A DNA stretch of 64,000 nucleotides, from contig OX419345.1 of the NCBI GenBank assembly GCA_948470475.1, positions 22,485,500 through 22,549,499 on the forward strand. Reading direction: 5' to 3'. The position numbers and the translations under genes are program-made. This document shows positions 13,301 to 25,443 of the stretch, one piece after another. Source of the DNA: Galaxea fascicularis (lineage: Eukaryota; Cnidaria; Anthozoa; Scleractinia; Euphylliidae). The notes beneath the pieces are model-generated. The model saw only the letters and a list, made by a program, of their open reading frames with translations, was not told the DNA's origin and did no database searches. Position 1 is the first letter of the stretch. Each line of letters starts with the position of its first letter.

Positions 13301-15963
13301 CTTTGCTCTCGGCAAGGCCGACGTTTCAAAGCAAGATTTGGGCAAAACTGACACTACTGCCCACACGATAGTTCAGGTCAGAGGTTACGTCGATTTCATG
13401 TCTAATTATACAGCAAATAGCCATGTTCTTTTTTTTTTCCTTTCGTCGACACTGTAATCTGGTAATAAGCAAAAAGTTAAGTGTCCTTGTTGAACAACGG
13501 AGGTAATAGCAAAGGAAGTTCTAAAAAGCCTCGAATTTTCGTAGACCTGGTTTTCATAAGGTCGGGTATATATTTCACAGGATTAGCAAATATGGGGACT
13601 GATTTCACAGCCAAACTTGTTCAAATCACAACTCTTTTCGCGTACAAATGTTACAGACCTTAGAAGACGGCTTTCAAGCCTAACATAAGTCCCCGATCTT
13701 CACAATGTCTGCACTTTAAGCAAGTCACTAGTATTCTAAGGTAATTTATGTCATGGCTATGACCAAGAGCACAGTTTCATGTCTAAAGATTTGATCATCT
13801 AAAGGCAACTTCTCTGCTTTTCGCACTTAGAACTCTTCATTTGAACGTTTCCTATCGTTTTAAGTTGAATATGAAAGAATTCTGTGCAATTCGACCGATA
13901 TGCTTGAGATATCTACCCGGATTTTTGAAAACAGGGTCGCAGGAAAGTTATACTAAGCCTTGTTTATTTTAGTACTGAGGTGTGTTTCCCCCTTCTATTC
14001 TTCTTCGTCTTTGCTTGTGCTGGGGGGAGCGACGATGGCAATTAGCTGATTAGTAAGAGAAAGTTAACATTGAAAGTTGAAATAAGCTCTTTCCTCGTCC
14101 CCCCCCCCCCCTACCCTCTCCCTCCTCCCTTTTAATACTCTTTATTTGGTCCCACTCTCTCTCTCTCTCTCTTTCTTAAGAAAATTTGCATGAATTTGAA
14201 ATCTTAGCGTAGGCTTAGTTTCAAACGGAGTCAGTATATTTAGCTTTCCTGTTCACTTCCTAGAGCAAAGTTTTCCTTAGAGCATCATGAAGCTCAGTGA
14301 GGGAAAAATTCTAGCGAGATGCAGTATCTGCCTCGTCTAATAACCTTCGTGCGTATTTATGTTGTCGGGGCTATGAAGTCGACTGTTAGGCGCAGTGAAG
14401 GTTATTGTAGAGCTTTGCTTTCGGAGGTAAGGAGTCTTTAGCCTCAAAACGTAGGTGTCAGGGTTGATTTGTAAGCGCAGATGGTGAAATTGGACTTGAC
14501 TTTTGACCAGGCTAAAGACTTAGTAAAAATTGAGCAAGAAACAAGGGCTTGACGGAAGTTCGCTTGAAATCGTTTTTCAACATCCGGGACTTCAAGTAAC
14601 TATCAGGCGACGACAAGATTTGCCTCGGTATTTCTGCGCGAAAACCGTAAGTTTTTCCAGTTTCTTGACTTGTTACCGCCCTTGCGGCTTTAGCGATTCT
14701 ATGCTAGTGATCTGATAAGTGATGTGATAATTTGAAGTGTCATAATGTGTGATTTCCGGCCTCAAATCTAGTCGTAACATTTGCCACATGTTTACGTAGA
14801 TGTAATTTACCAAGAGCTTGCTGTTATTTGTGTTAGCCACCAGGGAATTCGGTTTAAAACGTTGCTTGATTTCGTGCAAATCGATGCCTCTTTCCGACGG
14901 CAACTTTGCTCTCGGCAAGGCCGACGTTTCAAAGCAAGATTTGGGCAAAACTGACACTACTGCCCACACGATAGTTCAGGTCAGAGGTTACGTCGATTTC
15001 ATGTCTAATTATACAGCAAATAGCCATGTTCTTTTTTTTTTCCTTTCGTCGACACTGTAATCTGGTAATAAGCAAAAAGTTAAGTGTCCTTGTTGAACAA
15101 CGGAGGTAATAGCAAAGGAAGTTCTAAAAAGCCTCGAATTTTCGTAGACCTGGTTTTCATAAGGTCGGGTATATATATATGATTAATTAGGTAAGGGAGA
15201 ATATCTTGTTATTTTAAACGCGGAAATACAGCAGTCGGTGAATCCTGGCTGTGCGCACGAGGGAATCGCAGAGATTATGGGTGAACACATCTTTCCCAGT
15301 GGTATTGACGTGGAAGTTCAACTCTTTGTTTGAAGAAAATATTTACTTACCTCTCCATCTCTTTTGCCGGTGCAGCATTCTATCAGTGAGACACAAAATA
15401 TTTCGATCTCAACCAAACAAGGGTTGCTTGATGTTGGCAATGTTCATTTTCAGGTACACCGCGGTATAAAAGGCTTCGTGTATGATGACACAGGATCTCC
15501 CATACCTGATGCTGTGATCTCCATCAAGGGCCATGACCATGACGTCACGACTGCTAGAGACGGTGATTTTTGGCGTTTGTTAACACCTGGGAGCTATCAA
15601 GTTACCGTGTCTGCGCCAGGACGGAAAGCGGTTACAATGGACGTCCAAGTGCAGCCAAATGAGCCAGCGACACAGGTCCAGTTCACTCTGCGCAGGAAAA
15701 GTACAGTGCTTGGTTTGCCAGCGGCTGTGTTAGTGGGCATCAGTGTCATGGTAACAGTAGTATTGGTTCTTGTTGCTGTAGGGTTGTGGCGATTGGCGCG
15801 ATACAGAAAACAGCTGAATGTCAGACGGAATGGGTATATTATGGATTATGATCACGAAAGATCTCTGAACTCTTTTAACTCCAAGGCGCTCCTTGGCAAC
15901 GACTATTCTGACGATACAGACGAGGAGGAAGAAGATATAATATTGGAAAATTGGAAACGATAA
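4311..15963 (+). CDS. CPD: Carboxypeptidase D, four-domain, membrane-anchored
   Basis: M14 metallocarboxypeptidase that removes C-terminal Arg/Lys from peptides in the trans-Golgi. Exons: 4311-7062, 7383-7834, 7931-8043, 8828-9831, 10220-10680, 15454-15963; phases agree and give 1763 residues. A hydrophobic signal peptide opens the protein. Domain 1 has H102/E105, N172-R173, H213 and catalytic E300. Domain 2 has H542/E545, N611-R612, H649 and E739. Each is followed by a transthyretin-like module. Domain 3 has lost the zinc ligands (HGNE became QGTD) and the catalytic Glu. Domain 4 keeps HGNE but has DLNSNF for DLNRNF, SLLGG for NLHGG and SVHMGC for TLELSC, so both are predicted inactive. A membrane segment (about 1680-1706) precedes a 57-residue tail with a tyrosine motif (NGYIMDY) and an acidic cluster, as in TGN-recycling proteins. 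Vertebrate CPD has three domains. Confidence 0.93.
10702..12304. repeat. Tandem block, copy 1 of 3 (1603 bp), in the CPD intron
   Basis: The block starts 21 bp after the exon 5 donor site, at ATATCTACCCGG, and runs to the start of the next copy. It holds a 13-C run, a (CT)n tract, a 12-T tract and several short frames on both strands repeated identically in all copies. None of those frames looks like a known protein, so I treat them as non-coding. Confidence 0.93.
12305..13908. repeat. Tandem block, copy 2 of 3 (1604 bp), in the CPD intron
   Basis: Reads the same as copy 1 wherever I compared them, except for one extra base in the poly-C run (14 C instead of 13). Head-to-tail with copy 1, no spacer. 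Confidence 0.93.
13909..15178. repeat. Tandem block, copy 3 of 3 (truncated, about 1270 bp), in the CPD intron
   Basis: Head-to-tail continuation with 13 C in the poly-C run. It matches the first two copies until GGGTATATAT near 15178, then changes into an unrelated AT-rich sequence. The last third of the unit is missing. Confidence 0.92.
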
Positions 15964-17223
15964 TTATGGCTGAATTGTAAAAAGATTTAATATTTTTATA
16001 ACCAATAATATTGCCGTTGAACGGCAACAGCAAGTGAAACATAAGTTTTTCTGCACTTCTTTTCCGTGAAGAGAGATTAGAATTATTGGGTCACGTTATG
16101 TTAAAATGAGGTTGGACGTAAAATATATTCAACTTATCATGTTACTTAAGTAACCGGGATGCTTGCTGTTTTTATGGATTCCTCGCATCTTAAGCTAACG
16201 AATTAATGTCTGAATATACTTTTGGTTATCTCTATTTTCAGGCAACGTAAAAGTGATTTTAATAAGATTTGAGGTAAATTTTTGAATTTGAAATGCCGCG
16301 TTTTTTCCTATCGTGTCGGGATAGCTTTCGTCAATTGCTAGAATACATCTCGGTTTTTTTTGGTGAGTGTCCAGGAAAGTCAATTTTGCCTGAAAGCTGT
16401 TACGAATAATTGGTTGTACGCCCGTGTATTTCTTTATACATGGAGCATTTGGTATAATAAATGGAACAGTTAACAAAGGGTCTGATGTCGTTTACTGTTA
16501 CCCTTGGGTCCTCCCTTACAGGAAGGGGGGGGGAGGCGATATGGGAGGAAGGACCGACTGAACATATGCTTCTGGCAGAAGTTGCAGCTAAAGATTATCG
16601 GGTTCCTTGTAAAATGTCCAAGAGGCTTTGACTTGTCTTTGAGGTCATATAAAACAGTGATACCACTCTTGGACTTCTGTGAAAGTTATGCAGTTTTTTA
16701 ACTGACAATCCATTCAATGAATTTTTCTTTAGTGAAGGGAAGTGCGCATAATACCACAAAAAAGGTTTATTGGTCTTACGTGCAGCTGAAGCTCTACACG
16801 TCGAGAAGAGAGATGAATTTTTGCGTGAAGAGAGCTGAAGAGGGTTATAGAAATGAATTAAACCACGATTCGGACTGCAGTAGGTCAAAGACCTCTCGTC
16901 GTCCTCTCTTCACTGGTTGTGTGATTGAAAATGGTATCTGCAGTGGATTAACTGTTATCCGTGGGTAAACGTTTTGTCATTCGGGGAAAATAAAGCTTAT
17001 TGTCTTATAAAACTCCTTAGGGGGAGTGTTTGCAACTCGAACTTGATTCGTGATCGACTTTACTTGCTTTAGCAGTACAATCAACCGCTGCTTGTAGTCC
17101 ATGTTAATTTTGGACTCGTGGTGATCGCGGCACCTTATTGCGCGTGAACGCGTAGATGCGCGTGTCTTACACGAAGGGAATACATGAAAACGAGGCACCG
17201 CCATTTTGGAAAGTAGAATAATC
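15964..17223. other. Intergenic stretch between CPD and INO80B
   Basis: Holds the CPD 3' UTR and the INO80B upstream region. A run of nine G at about 16526 and several short frames are present; none has a recognisable domain. Confidence 0.5.
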
Positions 17224-20200
17224 ATGGGGAAAAGGAAAGAAACGAGTGAAGACGACACAAGAGGTAAGAGTTGATTTAAGTCCTTGCGTTAATTGAAGAA
17301 TAATAAAATTTCATGTATTATGTCTGAATACATGCAGTATAGTGTGCAGCTTGCTTTGTGTCTCGTGTTTTTAAATGAAGTTTCATCTTAGCACTATCGT
17401 GTTTGATGCCTGTGTGGTTGTCAAGTCCAGCACCTTTGATGAACCAAGAAGGGAGATTTTAGCTTACTGATCACCCTTGCATTTGAATTCCTCCCTGACA
17501 TAATTTTTTGCCAACACTCCCGGATACAGAGCAAATCCCTCCCGTACGGACTGGTGACCAAATCTCAGTACCTCACTAAAACCTTAGTTTTAATCTACCG
17601 TAAAAGTTGCAAACAAACAAAATATTGGAGCAATTGCAGAATACCCGATGTCACTTGGGAGGTGGGGAGAATTGATGTAATTTTTAGGAAGGGGGGGGGG
17701 GTGGGGGTGGAGTGGTTGGGTTGGGTTGTGACTGGTCAGTATGTTTAATTTTAACATTACATGCCTGACAAGTCATTTGAGCATAGTATGCAAATACACA
17801 TTCTACTTCATTAATATTCATATTTTCCATTATCCAGATTATTGATTATTCAGACTTTTTTTAGGTCTCCCAACAAGTCCAGATAATCGACATTTGACTA
17901 CACTATCACATGCACACATGACTTTGACAGCAGTTTGCTTCATTTTGAATGTTATTTTTACAGAGTCATCCTCAACTTCTCCCAGAAAGAAGCACAAGCG
18001 GAAACACAAAAAGCATAAGAAGAAGAAGGATCATGGTCCAGAGGGATATGATGAGGAACGGAAAAAGGAGAAGAGCAAAGACAAGACCAAATCACGGGAG
18101 AAGGATAAAGACAAGGAAGGGAATAAAGGAAGAGCTGTTAAGCTCAAAATCAAGCTTAGGGGAGAAACCATGGCAACAACACAGTGAGTTGCATGAAAAA
18201 GCACTGCAACTTCTTTCTATATTTTGAACTAACATAATGAGCCTTTTAGACATCATAGGTAAATAAAATAGATTATTAATTTGAAGTCATGCATTAGTAC
18301 TAGGTTCAGAGATTTAAAGGTATAGCACATAACGAAATAGGGCCATGAATGGTTAATAATAATATTATCAACCATTCAAGACTTTGCAAAATGCAGGACT
18401 CCATTTTCTGTGAGTCTGAGGCAGTTTTAGATCATTAAGACAGCCTAGCTTGCCCTTATTGTTTGAGTTCAGTGTGCATCTAAAATTGGCACACAAGATT
18501 TTGACTTTGGTCTTACAAGTTTGATTATTTCATTGACAAAATAAAGGTCAATGAAATTTGAAACAGTCTTCTGTTCATGATGTCTAACCAAGTGATGGCT
18601 GGAAGTTCAGGAGCAGACAAGGAGCAGTTTACAAGTCGATCAAATGCTACAATTGCCAGGCCAGCTAAATCAGTTAGTGTGGTGGGAATTTGAAAACAAG
18701 ACTGACTGAACACAGGCAAGTGACAAAAAAAGGTGACATCAACAATAACATTGCTGAACACCATTCACAGACAAACCACAGAATTGACTGGGACTCTGCT
18801 AAATGTGTTACATACAGTACTAATTTCTAGCAAGGGATCATACTGGAAAATTGGTCTACTAACTTACAACAGACACCACTGAATCATTGCTTACAACTTG
18901 CTGCACCTTGCAAACGACTTATTAACAACATCAGCAACAGACAAACAACAGACTGACCAACTAATTTTACTACAATACATGTACAGCCATAAGAATAACA
19001 AAAGCCAGATTGAAATGCACCAATCGCTGTTTAAATAGTCTTCACAGCCATTGACAACAAGGCTAAACTGACAGTTGACCAATAATATCAATGACCAGAG
19101 TATTTGTACCCTCTACTGACATTATACAAATCACTTGACTCTGGTGATGACATCCACTCATGTTGTCAAAATGTCAATCAGTTTCACCTTAAACAGTCCT
19201 GCCCAGGACTACACTCACCCAGAAGATTATACCTCAATTACTTATGATATGACTCCCTGATTTAAATTATGTACAATTATTGTAAATAATTTAAATCAGG
19301 GAGTCATATTGGACATTGTTTGATGTGTAAAATGTTACCTGTTAGTTTGATCTAAGGGACCTTTTAATTTGACTATAAGTACAAGCGTGAATTTCTATTA
19401 TGTCAAACCAGTCACTTCCCTTAGATCCCTCACTCTTCCTTGTTGCTCACCAACAGTTCAGGAGATTGTAGAAACAAGATTGATGTCCCTTGTGATCATC
19501 TAAAGATGCAAACAATATTTGAAAAGTCGTAACTCATACCCAGTCTCATACCTGAACTCAAGTGTAAAGGTCCCCATTCTTATTTCATAAATCTTGCAGA
19601 TGATGCACCTTATTTTGTAATCTTAAATGATGTTATAGGAAATCAAATGACTCAGTGCTTTGGCAAATTCTCTTTTTCCTAGAATGGCAAAGATAGTTCC
19701 TGTCAAATTACCAGAGCCTGTTATATCTAGTGGAGAAGAAGAGGAGGAGGAAGAAGAAATCTGTGAGGATAACTTCCCACCAGCTTGGCAAGGTTAGACT
19801 AATGAATTGTTATTATAGTGTAAGTAGAGAAAGTTGGGGGAAGAGCTCCCATGGGGATGAGGCTGTAGACCTTCTATGCTCCAAAGGCCAAGCTAGTGGA
19901 ATTCATGTGATGAGCAGAGCCATTCAGTAGGAAGATTTATAGGAAATGCATGCAACAACTCATTGTGTTAATCAGGACAGAATCGTTGATGGGAATGAAT
20001 AATAAAATTACCACTGTTGTTTCAGAGAGTGAAAAAGACGAAGGAGAAATTGGTGAAAAACAACATGAAGATTCTGATGAGTATGTTATAGCCATTTTTA
20101 CAAATTTTGTATATGTTATACTTTGTTATTTTCTTGTTGGAGAGCATGAAATTTAAAACTATTCAAGATTGAAGCACATATCAAACCCAACCAGGTAATC

Positions 20201-23200
20201 AAGAAACTAGTAACTAGTGCAAAGCTGTTTTAGTAGCCGGTAACTAGCTTTTTTAGCTGGTTACTACATTGTACAGTAAAATCAGCTGGCTACTCTCAGT
20301 CAGAAAACCAGTAAACATAACAGCTATGGGAAAATTTGATTTTTGACAGGCTAGTTTCCCTGAGAGACCATCTTCTAAATATGTTAATGACAGCCCTGTA
20401 GTGTAATCTATAATGTGCAGAAACTGAGTTGCAAAACACTCATTCAAACAAGTATGATGCAGTGATACATTATGACCACCCTCTTGCAAGTAAAATGGAA
20501 GTGCAACAGTCAAGATCACTCGTCAAGCTCCCATTTAGGTGCATCCACTAGGGTGTTGCAGGCATGGCTCTGAATAGCTGTCTTGCTTGTGATGCTTGTA
20601 TCGTTTGTCAACTGTTTCCATATCACTGTTTTTTAATGTATGAAATATTTACCTGCACTTTTATTTTTTATCCTCTACCCAAAAAAGTTCAGAAAGAAAA
20701 AAAAGTTAATTTATTACTGGCTTTTTAGACAAGAAGAGCAAAAATGGTTAGATGCTTTAGAGAGAGGTGAACTGGATGACTTTGGCAGAGTCAAACAGGA
20801 CAAGGATGTGAGCATGATGACTGCAAGACAGGTATGCAAATCAGGATCAATCTTCTTCTTGGTGTTTCTGAATCTACTCTACAAACCTGTCTTGCAAAAA
20901 GTAACCACAGTACAATCAAGGGTGTACATAGCCAACATTGTAACCCATAAGCCTAATATGAAAAAGAAGGTACAAAATCCTGGAGGCTAGTGTAACAGAG
21001 GCAGTCTAAGCTGACATAAAATTCTGGTGAATGTCGTTTTCATTGTGTATGTGTATGTTTGGCCGTACTGTTATTCATTCTACTGAATAATTAAATAGTC
21101 ACAACAAACACAAGAACAAAAACATCACTCCATTAATCTGTGATATTTTTCTTACTCATAGTCCTTATATTTGGATGAATAATATTGTTTTTGCAGTTAA
21201 CGTGGTTCTTTTTGTTCTCCTTCCATAGACATTTTGTTAGTTTTTAAGTTTGCAAGAGGCTATAAAATACCATCCTTGAAAATTAGCAATGACTCTAGTC
21301 AGGCAGAACACTTTAGGTTCATTTTCAATTAACTTGTTATTGTTGAGCAACAACATTCGCTCAAATTTAATTCTTGCTTGGTTTGTTACTGTTCGTCATT
21401 ATGTAAAATGTGGTCCTGATTATGTTGATCAGTTGTATTATTGGTGGAGAGGTACCAGATAATAATAATTAATATTTATTTATACTGTCCAAATTGAATG
21501 TAAGTTGTCAAATGTGACTTACAAGGAAAGTATTACTATTCTAAATACCGGTATTTACAATTCTCAAATCGAATCAAATGTTGGTTATTGGGGAGAGGGG
21601 AAAACCAGAGTACCTGGTGAAAAACCTCTTGGAGCAGAGTAGAGAACCAACCGACTTCGGGAATTGAACCCGGGACACATCAGTTGTAGGCAAGTGCTCT
21701 CACCATAGCAAGAATAGGCATTTGACCCTTTAAACCCCAAAGGAAATGCAAGATTTTTCTAAAATGAGAACTATCAACCATTAGACCACACATAATGTAC
21801 AATTTGAAACATATTTTTGAGGGTATGCCATAAATGACACCAACAGTTGTGGAGGAGGTTACTGAAAAGACTAAAACGTGTTCAAAGTAAAAATTAAAAA
21901 AGTGTTAAAATTCCTCGTCTGCCTTGTCCATGTAGGGTATACTCCTAAACTATAGCTTAAATTGCAGCTCTCAGAGCATTGATTGTTCTCAGATATATCC
22001 TTGACCAACAAAGTACAAACTTAAGATAAAAAGGTCCAAAAGTTGCAGGAGTGATAAATCAAGTATTAGATTGGAGGGGGCATAATTTTTTCCTTCAATG
22101 TGCTGATCTTTCAGTGAACGTTTGGTTGTGAAAATTTCAGAACAATTGATCAAAATTAATATTGAGCATTTAATGGCATTTTGTGCCATATGGCACAATC
22201 AAAGCTTAAAGTCAATAAAGTTTATGTAACCATGATGAAATTTTATCAAAACTCTACTCTGTCTATTGTCAGAGAGCCATGCTTGGACATGAAATAGAAG
22301 GAGAGAATCAACTCTTGGAATTACCAACAGGTCTGTGCAGTTAATTTCTCTGCTTAAATATAATGTATGTTAAGTTACTAACACCTTTTTCTTTTACAGG
22401 TTGTTGTCACTCCCTTATGTTTTCTTGTGTAACTTGAATTAGTGCCATCACATTTGTTTTGTTTTAAAGAACCAAGACGGAAAAATGAGGACACGGAAGA
22501 AGCCCAGAAGAGGAGGAAGCAAAGGGCCAAGAAGAGAAAGCAACAAATGCAGAAAAAAATTGAGGAAAATAAGGTACCCAAACTGTTTTATACATAATTA
22601 TATTTTAAACGAATAGCCCTTTTCTCATCCCGACCCCATCCTGGCAGGTAAAAAAAACAGTTTTTGCAAAATCGCCAGGAAATTGGTCAAACAAAGTGAT
22701 TTGATTTTTTTGGACAGTGGCCTTGTCTTTAACATTCCCATGATGCAGTGTGTGATGAGTGAGTGCAGTCTTTTCACCTTATGTAAGGGTCATGTTATGT
22801 TATGAAAAGCCAAAAAAATTGTTCGTAAAATGGGATTTGGAGCAGTATGTGCATTGGTGATGTTTGGATTTGAAGTAACACTTATATTCTACCCATGACC
22901 AGAATTTAATAATTATTGTTTACATGCTACTGGGGTTCTCTCTTGTTCTACATGCAGCTGGGTTAAATCTGTAACTCGTAGTCCCATTTAGCAGTGATTG
23001 TTGTCACTTGTTAGATTTGCAGTAGTTGGCAATTCTTCAACAAAGCTTGCTTTTTTATTTATTGTCAGTGATGTTTGGTTCTTTGTAGACTCAAACTGTT
23101 AAAAAACTGCTAGATCGAGAAGCAACAAGATCCCGCAAAGAAGAGGAAAAGGTATGACTACCACCTCTCCTGGTTTACATTAAACACCCTTTTTCAACAC

Positions 23201-23946
23201 TTGGAGAGGTTTACTTGGTCATTTATGACAATAACATTATTATCAACTTGTAATAACTTCCTATTCCCTTGCAGGCTCGCCGTAAAAAGCAAGAAGTGCC
23301 TCACATTAGGTACATCAGTAATCAAAATGGCTTTGCTCTGTCCCTTTCCAAGGGTTTGGAGTTTCCATTACAAGTGCTTCTACCTCATAGGTAGGTTATG
23401 GAGGCATAAAGTAATGCAAACATATTGTGATCATCACCCCTTTGTCTAATTACTGTAGACAAGAATGACCCACGAAACCAATTAAAATGTACTTGGAAAA
23501 AGTCCATGCAGCTGTGACTTTGGCCTCAAATGAAACATGGGAATGGTTCAGTGTTCACAACAGAAAAATGGAGTTTTTAAAGCACTCAGTGCATATGTAC
23601 ATGTAGTACCAATGTTGATCAATCTGGATCATACATGTGACACATTGTAAGATTAAATACTACATCATTAATGTTGGGAAGTTTCTCCAACATTTCATTA
23701 TTTAAAATTCTATAAACAGTATTATTACCCTTGCTATGTCATCAAAAGTACACAGTGGAATGTGCACCATAGAATACTTTTTTCATCTCTGTTTATAGAA
23801 CACCAAAGGCAAGACCAACATGCTATGCACATGGATGCCAAAATTTGAAGAAATATTCATGTTCCAATAACAATCTGCCTGTCTGCAGTATAGAGTGTTA
23901 CAAGAAAGTTCAACTCATTCCTGCTAAACAAGCAACTGTTGTATAG
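17224..23946 (+). CDS. INO80B: INO80 complex subunit B
   Basis: Subunit of the INO80 ATP-dependent nucleosome remodeller; acts in the nucleus. Ten coding exons: 17224-17263, 17964-18183, 19683-19792, 20026-20080, 20729-20831, 22273-22330, 22470-22573, 23089-23151, 23275-23390, 23799-23946; phases agree and give 338 residues, near the human length. The start is the ATG in MGKRKETSEDD. Landmarks in order: a lysine/histidine-rich N-terminus, a KLKIKL motif, an acidic run of eight Glu, the PAPA-1-type segment EEQKWLDALERGELDDFG through TARQRAML, a basic coiled coil (about residues 196-260), and a C-terminal HIT-type zinc finger (CYAHGC, YSC, VCSIEC). The WLDALExGELDD motif and the HIT finger together are diagnostic. 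Human INO80B has the same order. Confidence 0.93.
18540..19250 (+). pseudogene. Penelope-like element remnant (GIY-YIG C-terminal region) in INO80B intron 2
   Basis: Three-frame reading gives scattered pieces resembling the C-terminal part of Penelope-like GIY-YIG proteins: a LTEHRQ-like piece near 18700, then HSQTNH, IDWDSAKCVTYSTNF and ILENWSTNLQQTPLN in shifting frames. Stops and frameshifts break it throughout. The 3' end carries GTGATGACATCCACTC...GTTGTCAAAATGTC (about 19143-19176), similar to the 3' tails of such elements in cnidarians. The family assignment is from memory of the motif style. Confidence 0.5.
19247..19309. repeat. Perfect hairpin, 24-bp stem
   Basis: ATATGACTCCCTGATTTAAA and four further bases are exactly reversed after a 15-base loop. 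Directly follows the Penelope-like remnant, so it may be its terminal structure or a tiny MITE. Confidence 0.8.
21566..21712 (-). repeat. tRNA-derived SINE in INO80B intron 5
   Basis: On the minus strand the head reads GGTGAGAGCACTTGCC (A-box-like), then GGGTTCAATTCCCG (B box), followed by a body with GGTTCTCTACTCTGCTCC and GGTTTTCCCCTC. The tRNA body is too diverged to be a working tRNA. A related body without the head is at 31194-31290. Confidence 0.6.
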
Positions 23947-24010
23947 CCTGATACTTCATCAGCCATTTATTTTTCTTAACAACGCTGCAGGAATTACTGT
24001 GTGATGCCCC

Positions 24011-24197
24011 TTACCATGGCCACCCAACAAACATTTTTACAAGTTAGCCAATCAGCGTACGTGAATTTGATTGACAGACATGCCTCCATTTGGTTGTTGC
24101 GTGTTGAAACTTTCTACGGAGGTGTGTCTGTCAATCAAATTCGCATACCTTGATCAGTGGCTAACTTGTAAAAATGTTTGTTGGGTGGCCATGGTAA
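24011..24197. mobile_element. Foldback MITE, 187 bp
   Basis: The 40-bp left arm (24011-24050, beginning TTACCATGGCCACCCAAC) is exactly inverted at 24158-24197. A second inner pair (TTTGATTGACAGACA / TGTCTGTCAATCAAA) extends the fold. Lies just downstream of INO80B. No coding capacity. Confidence 0.88.
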
Positions 24198-25430
24198 AGC
24201 ATGTCGCACTGTGATGAATTATCAGCGTCAGTGTCTCATTTGCATTTGCAAGCTGTCCTGGATGCCAGTGTAATTGGCATATATTGCAATGTGAAGCAAG
24301 GTCTGACCACAGTGTAGTATGAAATAGAAACTTAAAAACAAGATTGTATCCAAGTGTTGACATCATTTATTTCATGGCTAAAACAACAACTGTACTTTAT
24401 AGTGGCTTTGAAACTAAACAATATCATAGGCTATTACACTCATTAAAAATCACCTCAGTGTTAGTAAACTATAAGCTAGTTCATATTTGTTCTATTGCTA
24501 TTTCTAATGACAATCTTGGACTGTTATTCTTGGTCCCATTCACTGAGACATGTCTTACTGGCACAATATTTAATGTATACTACTGTGAATGTTTGTGAAG
24601 TACTTAAACCACAGTGATAATGCTGTCACTGTGGCCTATGCTACCTGAATGCACCTCCTTCTAACCTCTGAAAAGGAAGGAATTACCAATTTGGTAATTA
24701 CACAATTTTGTGCACATGGCTATTGAATCTGGGCATGAACTGAGGCCTAAAAGTGACTAGAATCAACAGCCGTTTGAGATTTTCTTAAATTTATAACTTG
24801 ATACTTTCCTTGTAAGTCTGGATTCTTCAAACTTTGCAGACAGCTGTTCATAGGTTATTTAATCTACAAGATATTTTATTGAGATATATGAAGTGAAAGT
24901 TTCCCTTACAAATTTCCTGATATTTCTCTTCTAGTAATGGATAATAGGTAAGCCAAATGTTGGTTGAGTCTTGCATATTTTTGTAGAAATGCATTATTTA
25001 TAAGGAAACCTATTCACCATTTTGAAGAGAGTGTACATATGTTTGACGGGTGACATACAGGCACATGATAGTGGTCTTACTGATAACAGTATAGGTGAAT
25101 GGAATAAGGACCTTTTTTTGTAAAATATAATTGTTTGCTATTAGAACTAAACAACTACTAATTTTTCCTTTGTGTGTTACTTATCAATGAAAAAGTTTTG
25201 AGCTTGCTGTCAGTTATTGTGGTGACTGGTCTTCCCTGCAAATTAGGTTTGTACAGACAGTACTCCTATAATTCCCTTTCTGTTCCATTCCTTAATTCTT
25301 GCTCATTTCTTTGTGTTTTCTATATATTGGAATCGTACCATACACTGGAAAACAAATGCAAAGAATGCACGTTAGCCTCACTGACCTTCATATAGTAAGA
25401 GTTTATAACCCTCTCCTGAGGTAAAAATCC
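24198..25430. other. Intergenic, nothing recognised
   Basis: AT-rich sequence with short frames only; no domain, tRNA or clear repeat seen. Confidence 0.4.
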
Positions 25431-25443
25431 TTAGAATCAGGCT

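Noticed and set aside
11323..15060. Short frames (61, 98, 80 and 60 residues) repeated in each intron copy
   Set aside because: They recur only because the DNA block recurs. No domain or splice support is seen, and a poly-C and a CT tract lie in the same unit.
17949..18227. Alternative plus frame over INO80B exon 2
   Set aside because: The lysine-rich frame used in INO80B fits the donor and acceptor and the family.
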